Source: an uncultured Alcanivoracaceae bacterium (GTDB taxonomy: Bacteria; Pseudomonadota; Gammaproteobacteria; Xanthomonadales; Marinicellaceae). Taken from it: a DNA stretch of 44,808 nt. The stretch is from NCBI GenBank assembly GCA_913061105.1, contig CAJXVJ010000004.1:1-44808 (forward strand), in the 5' to 3' direction. Below, in pieces: positions 1 to 8,665 of this stretch. A model generated the notes under the pieces. That model worked only from the letters and a program-made list of their open reading frames with translations, did not search any database and was not told the DNA's origin. Positions within the stretch are counted from its first letter, which is position 1, and every line of letters starts with the position of its first letter. A program made the translations under genes and the position numbers.

Positions 1-43
1 TTTCTGCCTGTCTCGTGGGCTCGGAGATGTGTATAAGAGACAG
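1..43. other. Illumina Nextera i7 adapter (artefact)
   Basis: Bases 10-43 match the Nextera read-2 transposase adapter, including the 19 bp mosaic end at 25-43. Bases 2-9 (TTCTGCCT) match Nextera index oligo N703 as I remember it, and base 1 fits the end of the P7 primer. This is library-construction sequence, not genome. Genomic sequence begins at about 44. The stretch 44-309 that follows holds no gene that I can see; it is AT-rich and presumably carries the promoter of the next gene. Confidence 0.97.
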
Positions 44-309
44 TTATTATTCATTGAATATCAATTAAACCTTGTAATTACCGCTGGTTAGAGCTAATTT
101 ATAACCTAATTTATAAATAATATTGATGAGCAAAAGTGTGATTTATTATCATATGAATTAGATTGGTGGTGGTTTTTCTAACTTTTTACGATTTTTTTTC
201 ACTAAATTGCCAGTATTTCACTGTATCTAACAAAGTTTTAACACAGTCAAATAAAAAAGCAGTTAAAATGCGCCTAAATGTTAAAACACAACACAAAGAC
301 TATTAAAAA

Positions 310-2523
310 ATGAAAAAACCAATACAAAGACTAAATTTTAAATTCAACCCCAAATTACTGTTTGCTATTACAACTGGCATGCTTACTTTATCGAGCACTA
401 GTTCAGCAGTAGATGTATCAATCAATGGATCAAACAACTTATCACTGACCGGAAACGTAGTTTATAATTATCAAACAAATCCTCGCAGCCTTGGATTTCA
501 AGTTGATGCTCCTTTTTTATGTACCAGTATTTTTAACTCCGGGAGTCCAACAATTCTGAATGTTAATGATCCAAATGGTGCAAGTGTTTCTACTAACAAT
601 GACGGGATTTTATCAACCATTTATGATTTAAGTAATAATCAAATTAAGATTGTAACTGATAACAGCATACAATGCGCCAGTGAATCTGGTATGCACAGAG
701 AAACCATATATAATCACAGTTTTGAAAGTTTTGAAAATGACCTTGAGATAACTATTTTAGATGAATTTGGTAGCCCATTGGCCAATGATATTGCATTTAC
801 AAATGGCCAAACCTTTAATTATCAATATGTGATTAAAAACAACAGTAACGTATCTTTGATTGCTGATGTAGTAGAATTTTATAGAATTGATGCAAGTATC
901 CCATTTTTTCAAGGTGTCAGTGGTGATGAGTGGATATGTTCAGAAAATACTTCATTTGCAGGATCTAATACAAGTTGTGGTGACACATTACCTGGTAATG
1001 GTGAAGACAACGTCAATTTGAAGAATGCCCGAATTGATGCTGGAGAAGAATTAATTGTTGATGTATCGCGTATTGCAAATGTGCCAGCCAATATGATTGG
1101 GGTTGGTATTGAGTTGTTAGCTGCTGTTTTTACTACAGTTAGTTCAGATTCTGACACAGAAAATAACATTATTTTCGAAGTATTTAATACCACCGACAAT
1201 GTTGCGCCAGAGATTACTACTTTTTTTAATCAAAACATTAATGAAGACAGCTCTAGCTCGGTATTAAATTTTTCAGTTTCAGACTCAGAAACACCAAGTA
1301 ACGCATTGGTTGTTACGGCCAGCTCTTCAAATCAATTTATGCTACCAAGCTCAAGTTTGATATTGGGTGGAGTTGGATCTAATCGCACACTCCAAATTGT
1401 TCCACCTGCAAATATTAATACAGTATTGTTACCATTAAGTGTTACTGTTAGTGTCAATGATGGTTCTACCATAACAGACACAAATTTCAACTTAACAATC
1501 AACCCTGTTAACGATAAACCAACATTTAATTTAGATTTCATCCCTGATCATTTGGCTGGTTCTACAGGGTTGTTTGTAGAAAAATCATTTATAAAAAGGT
1601 TAGATACGGGCGGTGCATCAGATGAAAATAATCAAGCCATAATTAATTCTTCGGTGGTATTTCAATCTGGGACATCAGGTATCTTTGTACAAGGTGGTGA
1701 GCCTCAATTAACCAATAATGGTGTGTTATCCTATTTCTTATCAGGTGCTGGTGGAACTGCAGTTTTTGATGTAATTCTCCAAGATAATGGTGGCACATCC
1801 AATGGTGGGGAAAACACATCAGACCCTGTGTCATTTAGTATTACTGTATTGAATACATTGCCTGAAATTAGTCCAATGAATAATATTAGTCTTGATGAAG
1901 ATGATGTATCTTCATTATTACCATTTACAATATCTGATGCTGAAACAAGTGCCAATGCTTTAGTTATGACAGCAATCAGTTCAGACAATAATATTATTGA
2001 TACCAATGATATTCAGTTTTCTGGAACTGGTGAAAATCGTTTTGTTCAATTAACTCCAAACTCTAATCAGAATACAGTTGTGGATGGAGATGTCACAATT
2101 ACATTAATTGTTGATGATGGTTCTAATACTTCTGAATCAAGCTTTGATATGACAATAAACCCAATAAATGATGCACCTTCATTTTCATTGCAAGGTGATA
2201 TCACACCTTGGGCGGAAGGTACTACTGGCCTTAGGCAACATCCCAATCATGCAGAAAATATATCTATGGGCCCAACATCCGATGAAGATATTTCACAAAC
2301 AGTTGATACGTTTAATGTGAATATTACAGGAGATGCTATCTTTGCACAATTTGGTGAACCTGTATTGGATACCAGTGGTAGTTTGGCTTATGTACTTAAT
2401 GGAACTTCTGGTGTAGCTACGGTTGAAGTTAGCTTGTCAGATGATGGCGGTACAGCTAATTCTGGTGTGGACACTTCAGGATCTCAGTTTTTTACTATCA
2501 CAGTATTAGATCCTATACCTTAA
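310..2523 (+). CDS. Secreted protein with tandem Ig/cadherin-like modules
   Basis: A 737-residue exported protein, probably surface-bound or released. It has a Sec signal peptide (basic N-terminus, then a hydrophobic stretch ending near residue 34 at SSAV). Residues about 35-295 form an unassigned N-terminal region with several cysteines and a DUF11-like stretch. From about 297 the chain is an X-Y-X-Y repeat. Unit X (about 297-403 and 518-624) has NEDS/DEDD, a DSET/DAET stretch and ends in INPxND. Unit Y (about 404-516 and 625-737) ends in a GGTxNxG turn and a final beta strand (SITVL/TITVL). Such Asp/Asn-rich beta folds occur in adhesins and calcium-dependent surface proteins, but the exact function is unknown. 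The protein stops straight after the second Y, without an anchor or sorting tail. The minus-strand protein at 25947-28007 shares the Y unit. The ATG at 310 is the only start that leaves a complete signal peptide. Confidence 0.8.
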   Translation: MKKPIQRLNFKFNPKLLFAITTGMLTLSSTSSAVDVSINGSNNLSLTGNVVYNYQTNPRSLGFQVDAPFLCTSIFNSGSPTILNVNDPNGASVSTNNDGILSTIYDLSNNQIKIVTDNSIQCASESGMHRETIYNHSFESFENDLEITILDEFGSPLANDIAFTNGQTFNYQYVIKNNSNVSLIADVVEFYRIDASIPFFQGVSGDEWICSENTSFAGSNTSCGDTLPGNGEDNVNLKNARIDAGEELIVDVSRIANVPANMIGVGIELLAAVFTTVSSDSDTENNIIFEVFNTTDNVAPEITTFFNQNINEDSSSSVLNFSVSDSETPSNALVVTASSSNQFMLPSSSLILGGVGSNRTLQIVPPANINTVLLPLSVTVSVNDGSTITDTNFNLTINPVNDKPTFNLDFIPDHLAGSTGLFVEKSFIKRLDTGGASDENNQAIINSSVVFQSGTSGIFVQGGEPQLTNNGVLSYFLSGAGGTAVFDVILQDNGGTSNGGENTSDPVSFSITVLNTLPEISPMNNISLDEDDVSSLLPFTISDAETSANALVMTAISSDNNIIDTNDIQFSGTGENRFVQLTPNSNQNTVVDGDVTITLIVDDGSNTSESSFDMTINPINDAPSFSLQGDITPWAEGTTGLRQHPNHAENISMGPTSDEDISQTVDTFNVNITGDAIFAQFGEPVLDTSGSLAYVLNGTSGVATVEVSLSDDGGTANSGVDTSGSQFFTITVLDPIP

Positions 2524-2548
2524 TTTATAACAATTTATTCCACATAGA

Positions 2549-2572
2549 AAAGTGCCCATGGATGGGCACTTT
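2549..2572. terminator. Bidirectional hairpin terminator
   Basis: A perfect 11 bp inverted repeat: AAAGTGCCCAT at 2549-2559 and ATGGGCACTTT at 2562-2572, separated by GG. It has A/T runs on both sides and lies between the convergent genes ending at 2523 (plus) and 2609 (minus), so it could end transcripts from both sides. Confidence 0.75.
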
Positions 2573-2608
2573 AAATGTTTGATTGATGGTTTAGTTGAAT
2601 TTCAGGAC

Positions 2609-3058
2609 TTATCTGAACTTTAGATTATCACCAGGGATCAAGTGCAATACTGACTTTTCATATACACCTTCTGATCCTCTGTCGTAGTTCAAGTTACAAT
2701 TCAATGAATATTCAATAGTATCAGTATTTAATAACACCTCATGATTGATGATATTGATAGAATTAAATTTGAGTATTTCTGTTGAAAAAGCATCTAAATT
2801 TATATCGGGTATTTGATTAATACTTAAAGATGCTGATTTTCCTTTAAAATCAATATCACAACTGATTTCTTCCAGTGTCCTTTTACTGTATGTTCTGTAT
2901 TCAAATCTAAGATTAATAGATTTATCATCAAGATTTAAATGGCTTATTTTTATGTCGCTTGGTGTGCTTTGTTTTTCATTTACCCGAGAGTAGTTAGATT
3001 GACATGCGGTCAAACCAATGATTGAAACAACAGAGCAAGCAACAAGCACACTTCTCAT
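2609..3058 (-). CDS. Small lipoprotein of unknown function
   Basis: A 149-residue protein with a lipoprotein signal: MRSVLVAC start, hydrophobic core and lipobox LTAC with the modified cysteine at residue 19. The mature part looks beta-rich, with alternating polar and hydrophobic residues and two further cysteines that could pair. I do not recognise the family. Its ATG begins on the base after the stop codon of the upstream ABC permease (3059), so it is almost certainly the last gene of that operon and translated from the same mRNA. An accessory envelope role beside the peptide transporter is possible but rests on position alone. Confidence 0.7.
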   Translation of the reverse strand: MRSVLVACSVVSIIGLTACQSNYSRVNEKQSTPSDIKISHLNLDDKSINLRFEYRTYSKRTLEEISCDIDFKGKSASLSINQIPDINLDAFSTEILKFNSINIINHEVLLNTDTIEYSLNCNLNYDRGSEGVYEKSVLHLIPGDNLKFR

Positions 3059-3958
3059 TTAACTTACCTTTTTAGGATCTAACGCATCCTGCATCGAATC
3101 AGAAAACATATTAAAGGCAATAACCAGGATAAACAAAAATATAGATGATGAGGCAAAGTTGTTGAAATGCCCTGCCAAAACGTCTTGTGTGGATTCTGAG
3201 ATCATCATGCCCCAACTCACGCCATCTTTAACACCAATTCCCAAGAAGCTTAGGATCACTTCTGATTTAATCGCTGCAACAAAGGCAATGGTTGATTGCA
3301 CCAGTAAAATATGAGATGTGTTTGGCATGATGTGTTTGAATATGATTTTATTTTCAGTGACACCAATTGACCTAGCGGCTTCAACAAATTCTTGACCTTT
3401 TAATTTAATGACTTCACCTCTGACTACTCTAGAGGTCAATGTCCAAAAGGTTGATATCATGGCAATGTGCATGGCAAAAGAATTGCCTTTTAAAGCAAAT
3501 GCAACAGCGGCAACAAACAAGTAAAATGGGATTGAGTCGAGAACACCCATTAGCCATAAAATGACAGAATCAATCCATGAGCCACTGTAAAAGCCCGAAA
3601 TAGCTCCTAATATTGCTCCCAGTGCTGTGGATAGAACTGCGACAATAAATCCAACTTCAAATGCAACTTTAGTACTGTAAATAACCCGTGTTAGAACATC
3701 TTGTCCAATAACATTGGTACCAAACCAATGCTGCCAAGATGGTCCTTGCCATAGATCATCAGTTGTGTCGCTCCAGTTTCCGCCCCATAAACCAATCCAA
3801 ACACCTAATGCGATAATTAGGTATATTAATACGATGACTGCACCAGTTTTCCCCATTCCATCGTGCTTGAATTTGTACCAAGCTTTGTTCCACAGAGAGT
3901 CACCCTTTTTATATTCAGTGATTGATGAACCCATGGTGGTTGTAATATCTTGACTCAT
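3059..3958 (-). CDS. ABC peptide transporter permease, DppC/OppC type
   Basis: Inner-membrane permease of 299 residues, normal for the DppC/OppC family. A cytoplasmic N-terminus is followed by one membrane segment (about residues 38-58), a periplasmic stretch containing the family signature GTNVIGQDVLTRVI, then five more hydrophobic segments. The cytoplasmic EAA loop that contacts the ATPase is visible as EFVEAARSIGV, followed by HIMPN. With the permease encoded upstream it should form the membrane channel for a peptide-like substrate delivered by the binding lipoprotein at 4942-6759. Its ATG overlaps the upstream stop by one base (TAATG), indicating translational coupling. No ATPase gene lies in the operon. 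Confidence 0.9.
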   Translation of the reverse strand: MSQDITTTMGSSITEYKKGDSLWNKAWYKFKHDGMGKTGAVIVLIYLIIALGVWIGLWGGNWSDTTDDLWQGPSWQHWFGTNVIGQDVLTRVIYSTKVAFEVGFIVAVLSTALGAILGAISGFYSGSWIDSVILWLMGVLDSIPFYLFVAAVAFALKGNSFAMHIAMISTFWTLTSRVVRGEVIKLKGQEFVEAARSIGVTENKIIFKHIMPNTSHILLVQSTIAFVAAIKSEVILSFLGIGVKDGVSWGMMISESTQDVLAGHFNNFASSSIFLFILVIAFNMFSDSMQDALDPKKVS

Positions 3959-4929
3959 TATTTTAACTCCACTCTAGGATCAAATACTCTGTACAATATG
4001 TCAGTGAATAATAAGACAATCACAAACAATACAGCGGTTAAACCGACAATGGCTTTTAATATATTTTGATCGCCAGCCAAAATAGCTTCATAGGTTACTT
4101 TTCCGACACCAGGAATACCGAAATAACCTTCAATTAATAAACTACCACTAACAACAACCAAGGGTATTGAAAACATGATACGTGTTGTTATGGGGACCAT
4201 GGCATTCTTTAGTACTCCTTTAAATAATAAGGACATAGTCGAATGACCAAAAGCTTTGGCTGTTCTTACATGGTCTTTTGTCATTTCTTCAACCAAAACA
4301 GCGCGATAAAAACGCGTGTTATATCCCAAGGCTACAAACACTGTTGCTAATGTCGGAACGGTGACGTATTTTATATACTGAGACCAAATTATGTTTCCTG
4401 TAGAGTCATAGACTTCCCAACCCCTAACAGGAAATATATCTAAACCATAAGATGAGCAAAAAATTAGTTGGAAGAAAATGATAACTATAAGGAAGGAGAT
4501 GCTCATGCCAACAACAGAGCCAGTCATGATTAATTTGTCCACCCACGACCCTCGCCGATAAGCGGCAAACAATGCCAGTGCTATGGCAATGACATTTCCT
4601 AAAATAAAACCAGGAATGATCAAATGCAATGAAACAGGCATGGTTTCAGTGAGGATTGATGAAACTTTTTTATCTAATACTTCTGAATTGCCAAAATCAA
4701 AAGTCACCAATTGTTTAAGATAGGTAGAATATCTTTTGATGAAAGGTTGGTCATATCCGAGCTCATGTCGTACATCTTGGATTTCTTGTGCTGTGGGGTT
4801 TTTACCTAACTTATCATAGGTTAAGTCTGGTCCAAAATAAACCATTAGTAAAAAGGAAATGAAGGTAACGCCCAAAATTAAGGGAACACCACCCATTAAT
4901 TTGCGCAATGAAAATTTTAATATATCCAA
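3958..4929 (-). CDS. ABC peptide transporter permease, DppB/OppB type
   Basis: Inner-membrane permease of 323 residues, typical DppB/OppB length. It has the N-terminal membrane helix, the periplasmic region with LGYDQPFIKRY (the usual LGLDxP motif), and the EAA-loop equivalent DHVRTAKAFG followed by the conserved NAMVP. It ends with FDPRVELK, close to the family's usual DPR ending. It is the second gene of the binding-protein operon, 12 bases after the binding protein gene, and pairs with the DppC-type permease. The substrate is probably an oligopeptide, dipeptide or similar; the sequence does not decide which. Confidence 0.9.
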   Translation of the reverse strand: MDILKFSLRKLMGGVPLILGVTFISFLLMVYFGPDLTYDKLGKNPTAQEIQDVRHELGYDQPFIKRYSTYLKQLVTFDFGNSEVLDKKVSSILTETMPVSLHLIIPGFILGNVIAIALALFAAYRRGSWVDKLIMTGSVVGMSISFLIVIIFFQLIFCSSYGLDIFPVRGWEVYDSTGNIIWSQYIKYVTVPTLATVFVALGYNTRFYRAVLVEEMTKDHVRTAKAFGHSTMSLLFKGVLKNAMVPITTRIMFSIPLVVVSGSLLIEGYFGIPGVGKVTYEAILAGDQNILKAIVGLTAVLFVIVLLFTDILYRVFDPRVELK

Positions 4930-4941
4930 CTCTGTGACTCC

Positions 4942-6759
4942 TTATTTAACGTCAACATAACGGGCGAAAAAGCCGCCAAGAATTTGTCTATCTGGAAACA
5001 TGATGACATCGTGGTGCCACAAATGTATTTTGTTTCTTGATAAACCTGACAACACAACACAATCATCTAAAACAATTTGATTTAATTCTTGATACAAGGC
5101 TGTTCTTTCTGGTGAGGGAAGTAAAACTTTAGCCTTTTCAAATAATGAATCGAACTCAGGATTGACATAGTTAAAATTATTTGAGCCTGGTGATTTATTT
5201 GGGCCATAGAATAATTGTAAAGTGTTTTCTGCATCTGGATAATCTAATCCCCAAGCCAGAGAGAAAAAAGGTGTGTTGCCATCTTTCATTGCTTTATTAA
5301 ATGAACCAAAGCTAGGGTATGGGTTGTATTTGACTTTATTGACAGGGTAGCCAATTTTTTTCAAAAAGCCTCTAAATTGTTCAAAGAATTGACGGTTGGT
5401 TACGTTGCCAGATGTGTGGTACTCCAGTTCAGGTAAATTATCATCATTCCAGCCAGATTCTGCCATTAATTTTTTAGCGCCTTCAATGTCAAGGGTAATT
5501 GCATCTTGTGACATATCAGGGTCAAACTCAGCAACAGCTGGTGTAATAACGCCTGGGAATATTGAGCCTAATCCAAAATAAAATGCGCGGTTTCTTTGAT
5601 CCCAATTAAATGCCTTGCGTATGGCACAACGCAGGTTTTTGTTTTTGGCATCATGTTCCGGGTCGCCATTGTTGCCGAATGTTGGGTTCATCATATCAAA
5701 TCCAGAATAAACAAATCCTGCCTCTACTGCATACATGTGGTGGTATGAATCCGTAATTTGTGGATATAAGGCCAGTGGCTTTTTACTCATTATCACTGAG
5801 TTGGCCTGTTCTTTTGGCACTGTTGTGTATTGAATCTCATTGCCTTTTGTAAATGAATTCCATCGAGATGATGTTTCTTTTATAAATTGAATTTCCATCA
5901 CATCTAAGTATGGGGGTGATTTTCCAGCTAAATCTTTTATGCCTGTAAAATCATGTTTGTTTGCATCATAGCCTTCGAAATCTAGATCCAGTGGTTCTTT
6001 TCTGAATTTTGGGTTTTTAATGAGAATGGCTTTCTCTTGGCTGAATGATTTCAGTGAAAACGGTCCTGAGCCAACAGGGTTAGAACCGAATTCTTTGCCA
6101 TAAAATTCAACAGCTTCACTTGGAACAATGGCACTAAAACCCATTGCCAATGTATAAATAAGTTGAGGGTAGGGCTCTACCAGTTTTATTTGTATGGTGT
6201 AATCATCTAACGCTTGAAGGCCTTCAATGGTTTGTGAATAATCTGATCCTTGGGTTTTCCAATCATCAAGACCAACAATACGTCCTGAAAATAACCATGA
6301 ACCTTGTGATTTAAACTGTTTATCAAAATGGCGTTTCAAAGAGTAAACAAAATCACTGGCATGAACTTCTCGGCCTTTACCATTGGCAAAAGCCTCGTGA
6401 TCATGGAATTCAACGCCTTGTTTAATTGATATCCTATAGGTGAGACCATCTTCACTGACTTCTGGCATTGAAGTGGCTAAATTAGGTTTTAATATATAAG
6501 GTCGGGCCAGATATTTATAGGAATACAGCGTATCAAAAACATTTAGCACTACAAAATTGGAATAGATAACCGCAGCCCTGACAGGATCTAATGTGGTTGG
6601 TGTGCCGTCCATGGAGTGTAAATAGGCTTTTTGACCAGGATATCGGTTGTTTTCTTTTTTAGGTTTGGGATCACCTTCTTCATTGGAATTCTGACTCCCA
6701 CATGAGATAAGAGTCGCAAAACACAATGTGATTAAAATCGAATAGAGACCTTTTGCCAT
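4942..6759 (-). CDS. Peptide-binding lipoprotein, OppA/DppA family (SBP_bac_5)
   Basis: Periplasmic solute-binding component of an ABC importer, 605 residues. The signal peptide ends in lipobox LISC (Cys20), so the mature protein is lipid-anchored. Family hallmarks: the early PTTLDPVRA segment, NPVGSGPFSLKSF in the middle, and CAIRKAFNWDQRN. At 605 residues it is somewhat longer than E. coli OppA (543) and close to YejA-like members. It heads a four-gene operon (binding protein, DppB-type, DppC-type, small lipoprotein), with a promoter at 6795-6823. An AGGT sequence lies six bases before the ATG. Lack of adjacent OppD/F ATPases means the transporter must borrow ATPases encoded elsewhere. Confidence 0.9.
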   Translation of the reverse strand: MAKGLYSILITLCFATLISCGSQNSNEEGDPKPKKENNRYPGQKAYLHSMDGTPTTLDPVRAAVIYSNFVVLNVFDTLYSYKYLARPYILKPNLATSMPEVSEDGLTYRISIKQGVEFHDHEAFANGKGREVHASDFVYSLKRHFDKQFKSQGSWLFSGRIVGLDDWKTQGSDYSQTIEGLQALDDYTIQIKLVEPYPQLIYTLAMGFSAIVPSEAVEFYGKEFGSNPVGSGPFSLKSFSQEKAILIKNPKFRKEPLDLDFEGYDANKHDFTGIKDLAGKSPPYLDVMEIQFIKETSSRWNSFTKGNEIQYTTVPKEQANSVIMSKKPLALYPQITDSYHHMYAVEAGFVYSGFDMMNPTFGNNGDPEHDAKNKNLRCAIRKAFNWDQRNRAFYFGLGSIFPGVITPAVAEFDPDMSQDAITLDIEGAKKLMAESGWNDDNLPELEYHTSGNVTNRQFFEQFRGFLKKIGYPVNKVKYNPYPSFGSFNKAMKDGNTPFFSLAWGLDYPDAENTLQLFYGPNKSPGSNNFNYVNPEFDSLFEKAKVLLPSPERTALYQELNQIVLDDCVVLSGLSRNKIHLWHHDVIMFPDRQILGGFFARYVDVK

Positions 6760-6794
6760 AGATTACCTGTTTTAAGGAATTTCAAAGAAAAATT

Positions 6795-6823
6795 ATTATA
6801 CATAGAAATAGTTAATATGTCTA
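6795..6823 (-). promoter_or_regulatory. Sigma-70-type promoter of the peptide transporter operon
   Basis: Read on the minus strand: -35 TAGACA (6818-6823), 17 bp spacer, -10 TATAAT (6795-6800). The -35 matches five of six consensus bases and the -10 is perfect. Transcription should start near 6788, giving a short leader before the ATG at 6759. Confidence 0.6.
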
Positions 6824-6868
6824 AAAACAAATTCAAAAAGCCTGTTTCATGGGCAAGTATCAATAGTA

Positions 6869-7015
6869 AGCCCGAATATTTCATACAAGATATGAAGCGA
6901 TTTTCTACATAAAACCATTCAGGTACAAACTGTAACTATAACAATATACTCATAAACAATTGAAATTTATAAGAAGAATAGCTATTTTGTACCGATTGTA
7001 TGAAATATTCGGGCT
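6869..7015. repeat. 147 bp element with perfect 20 bp inverted repeats (MITE-like)
   Basis: AGCCCGAATATTTCATACAA at 6869-6888 recurs as its exact reverse complement at 6996-7015. The 107 bp between them is AT-rich, non-coding and not clearly self-complementary. No convincing target-site duplication flanks it. Size, terminal repeats and position between two genes (nine bases from the pilU stop, and upstream of the transporter promoter) suit a miniature inverted-repeat element or the remnant of an insertion sequence. Alternatively the arms could be two operator copies or a long-loop mRNA structure at the end of the pilU transcript. I saw no other copy in the window. Confidence 0.6.
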
Positions 7016-7023
7016 AAAGTGTA

Positions 7024-8145
7024 TTAGAAAAAACTGTCTTCCGAGGTTTGAATGCCATTCATTTCATCTTCTTCATCACCTTTACTGTCTTGGCTCAAAC
7101 TGATTTTCACTTGTAAACCTTGTGCTGAATCGGCATTTTGTAAAGTTTCATCCAAAGAGATAATGTCCTTTTTATAAAGGTTATACAAGGCAGTATCAAA
7201 GGTTTGCATGCCATCATCCAAAGAGTTTTCCATCGCTTCTTTGAGTTTGTTCACTTCTCCGCGGCGAATCATTTCACGTATCATCGGTGTGTTGATTAAA
7301 ATCTCAATGGCTGGTCGTCTTAATCCTTGTTTATCTTTGACCAACCGTTGTGCAATAATCGCTTTAATGTTGAGTGCCAGATTCAATAGGATATTTTTAT
7401 GTGAATCACTTGGGAAGAAATTTAAAACACGCTCAATTGCCTGATCAGAATTATTGGCATGTATTGTGGCCAAACATAGGTGACCAGTTTCAGCAAATGA
7501 TATGGCAGCTTCCATTGTATCGCGGTCACGAATCTCACCAATTAAAATAACATCTGGTGCTTCTCTTAATGCACTTTTGAGTGCTTGCTTGTATCCATGC
7601 GTGTCAGATCCTATCTCACGTTGGTTTACAATGGATTTTTTGTGACGATGCATGAATTCTATTGGATCTTCAACGGTAAGAATGTGCCCCGTCATTTGTT
7701 CATTTCTGTGGTTGATCATTGAAGCCATGGTCGTTGATTTACCAGAACCTGTTCCACCTGCAACCAAAATAAGTCCCCGTTTTTCTAATATTAATTCATT
7801 AACGAGTTCTGGAATTTTTAAATCTTTAGCACTGGGAATTTCTGTTTCAATGGTACGAATGACCATGCCCACTTCATTTCTTTGTTTGAATACATTCACC
7901 CTAAATCGACCTATGCTGGGTAAAGAAATGGCCAGATTCAACTCTTGCTCTCTTTCGAATTCAGGTACCTGGCCTTCGTTCATAATTGAGTAGGCGATTT
8001 TTTTCACCAATCCATTAGGCAAAGCTGTACTTCCTAAAGGCTGTAAAACACCTTCAACTTTAATGTTAATGGGTGCCCCTGTACTCAAAAACATATCAGA
8101 ACCATTTTTCTCTTTCATTATTTTTAGAAAATGGGTTAAATCCAT
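7024..8145 (-). CDS. pilU: Type IV pilus retraction ATPase PilU
   Basis: Cytoplasmic hexameric ATPase of the PilT/PilU family; PilU assists PilT in depolymerising the pilus. Length 373 residues (P. aeruginosa PilU is about 382). It shows Walker A GGTGSGKST (about 130-138), the Asp box VEDPIE, Walker B VILIGEIRD (about 199-207), the His box with HANN (about 229-232), and the C-terminal MQTFDTALYNLY. An acidic C-terminal tail favours PilU over PilT. The open frame extends upstream to a GTG at 8154, but that GTG lies inside the ribosome-binding site AGGTGG, which sits five bases before the ATG at 8145, so I chose the ATG. The gene follows the TerB-like gene within ten bases. No pilT is in the window; the other pilus genes are at 33058-38093. 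Confidence 0.88.
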   Translation of the reverse strand: MDLTHFLKIMKEKNGSDMFLSTGAPINIKVEGVLQPLGSTALPNGLVKKIAYSIMNEGQVPEFEREQELNLAISLPSIGRFRVNVFKQRNEVGMVIRTIETEIPSAKDLKIPELVNELILEKRGLILVAGGTGSGKSTTMASMINHRNEQMTGHILTVEDPIEFMHRHKKSIVNQREIGSDTHGYKQALKSALREAPDVILIGEIRDRDTMEAAISFAETGHLCLATIHANNSDQAIERVLNFFPSDSHKNILLNLALNIKAIIAQRLVKDKQGLRRPAIEILINTPMIREMIRRGEVNKLKEAMENSLDDGMQTFDTALYNLYKKDIISLDETLQNADSAQGLQVKISLSQDSKGDEEDEMNGIQTSEDSFF

Positions 8146-8154
8146 AGTGTCCAC

Positions 8155-8604
8155 CTATTTAATTATTTTGCATATTTGATTCAATTGTGACTTTGAAATG
8201 CCTAATTGTAAAGCAACTTCATTTATCATATTAAATTCAAGTTTATGTAATTCATTGTCTATATTAGCTAATACCCATAAATTTTGTATGAGTGTTTGTT
8301 TTTCTTCATTCGAGAGAAAATTATTAATCACTGCCGTATGTGACTGTAATGAAATAGTGAAATCACTGTTTATTTCAGCATTTTCGATTAATTTATCAGC
8401 TTCGGAATCGGATAAATCCATGCTCGCAGTTATCACTTCATGCATAATTTTCTTTTCTTTTTGCAATTCAACAAAATCCGCTCGGATCATTTCAATCATC
8501 AAAGTCGATATTGCTAATTGTAATTGTTCCGATTCTTGGCTTGTTAATTCTTTAGAGATAACAGATAATCTCATTAACTTTTTAATTGAAGTCAAAATAT
8601 TCAT
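8155..8604 (-). CDS. TerB-like helical protein
   Basis: A 149-residue, apparently all-helical soluble protein without signal peptide or membrane segment. Its layout resembles the TerB (tellurite-resistance B, DjlA N-terminal) fold: an N-terminal helix pair (LQLAISTLMIEMIRAD), a central region, and a closing segment LIQNLWVLANIDNELHKLE followed by IxxVAxxLGIS. The acidic DNELHKLE stretch is the kind that TerB proteins may use to bind metal. Function is unknown. It lies directly upstream of pilU and shares its transcript, so it may be an uncharacterised helper of the pilus motor, though that is positional inference. The ATG at 8604 lies in the divergent gap shared with mltD. Confidence 0.65.
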   Translation of the reverse strand: MNILTSIKKLMRLSVISKELTSQESEQLQLAISTLMIEMIRADFVELQKEKKIMHEVITASMDLSDSEADKLIENAEINSDFTISLQSHTAVINNFLSNEEKQTLIQNLWVLANIDNELHKLEFNMINEVALQLGISKSQLNQICKIIK

Positions 8605-8665
8605 GTAATATTGCCCCTTACAGGCTAATTATAATACACAATAAAAACGAAACTGCAAAACAATC

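Noticed and set aside
8198-8608. A 136-codon plus-strand frame opposite the TerB-like gene
   Set aside because: The translation is rich in Ser, Cys and Ile with no family resemblance; the minus-strand frame fits the operon with pilU.
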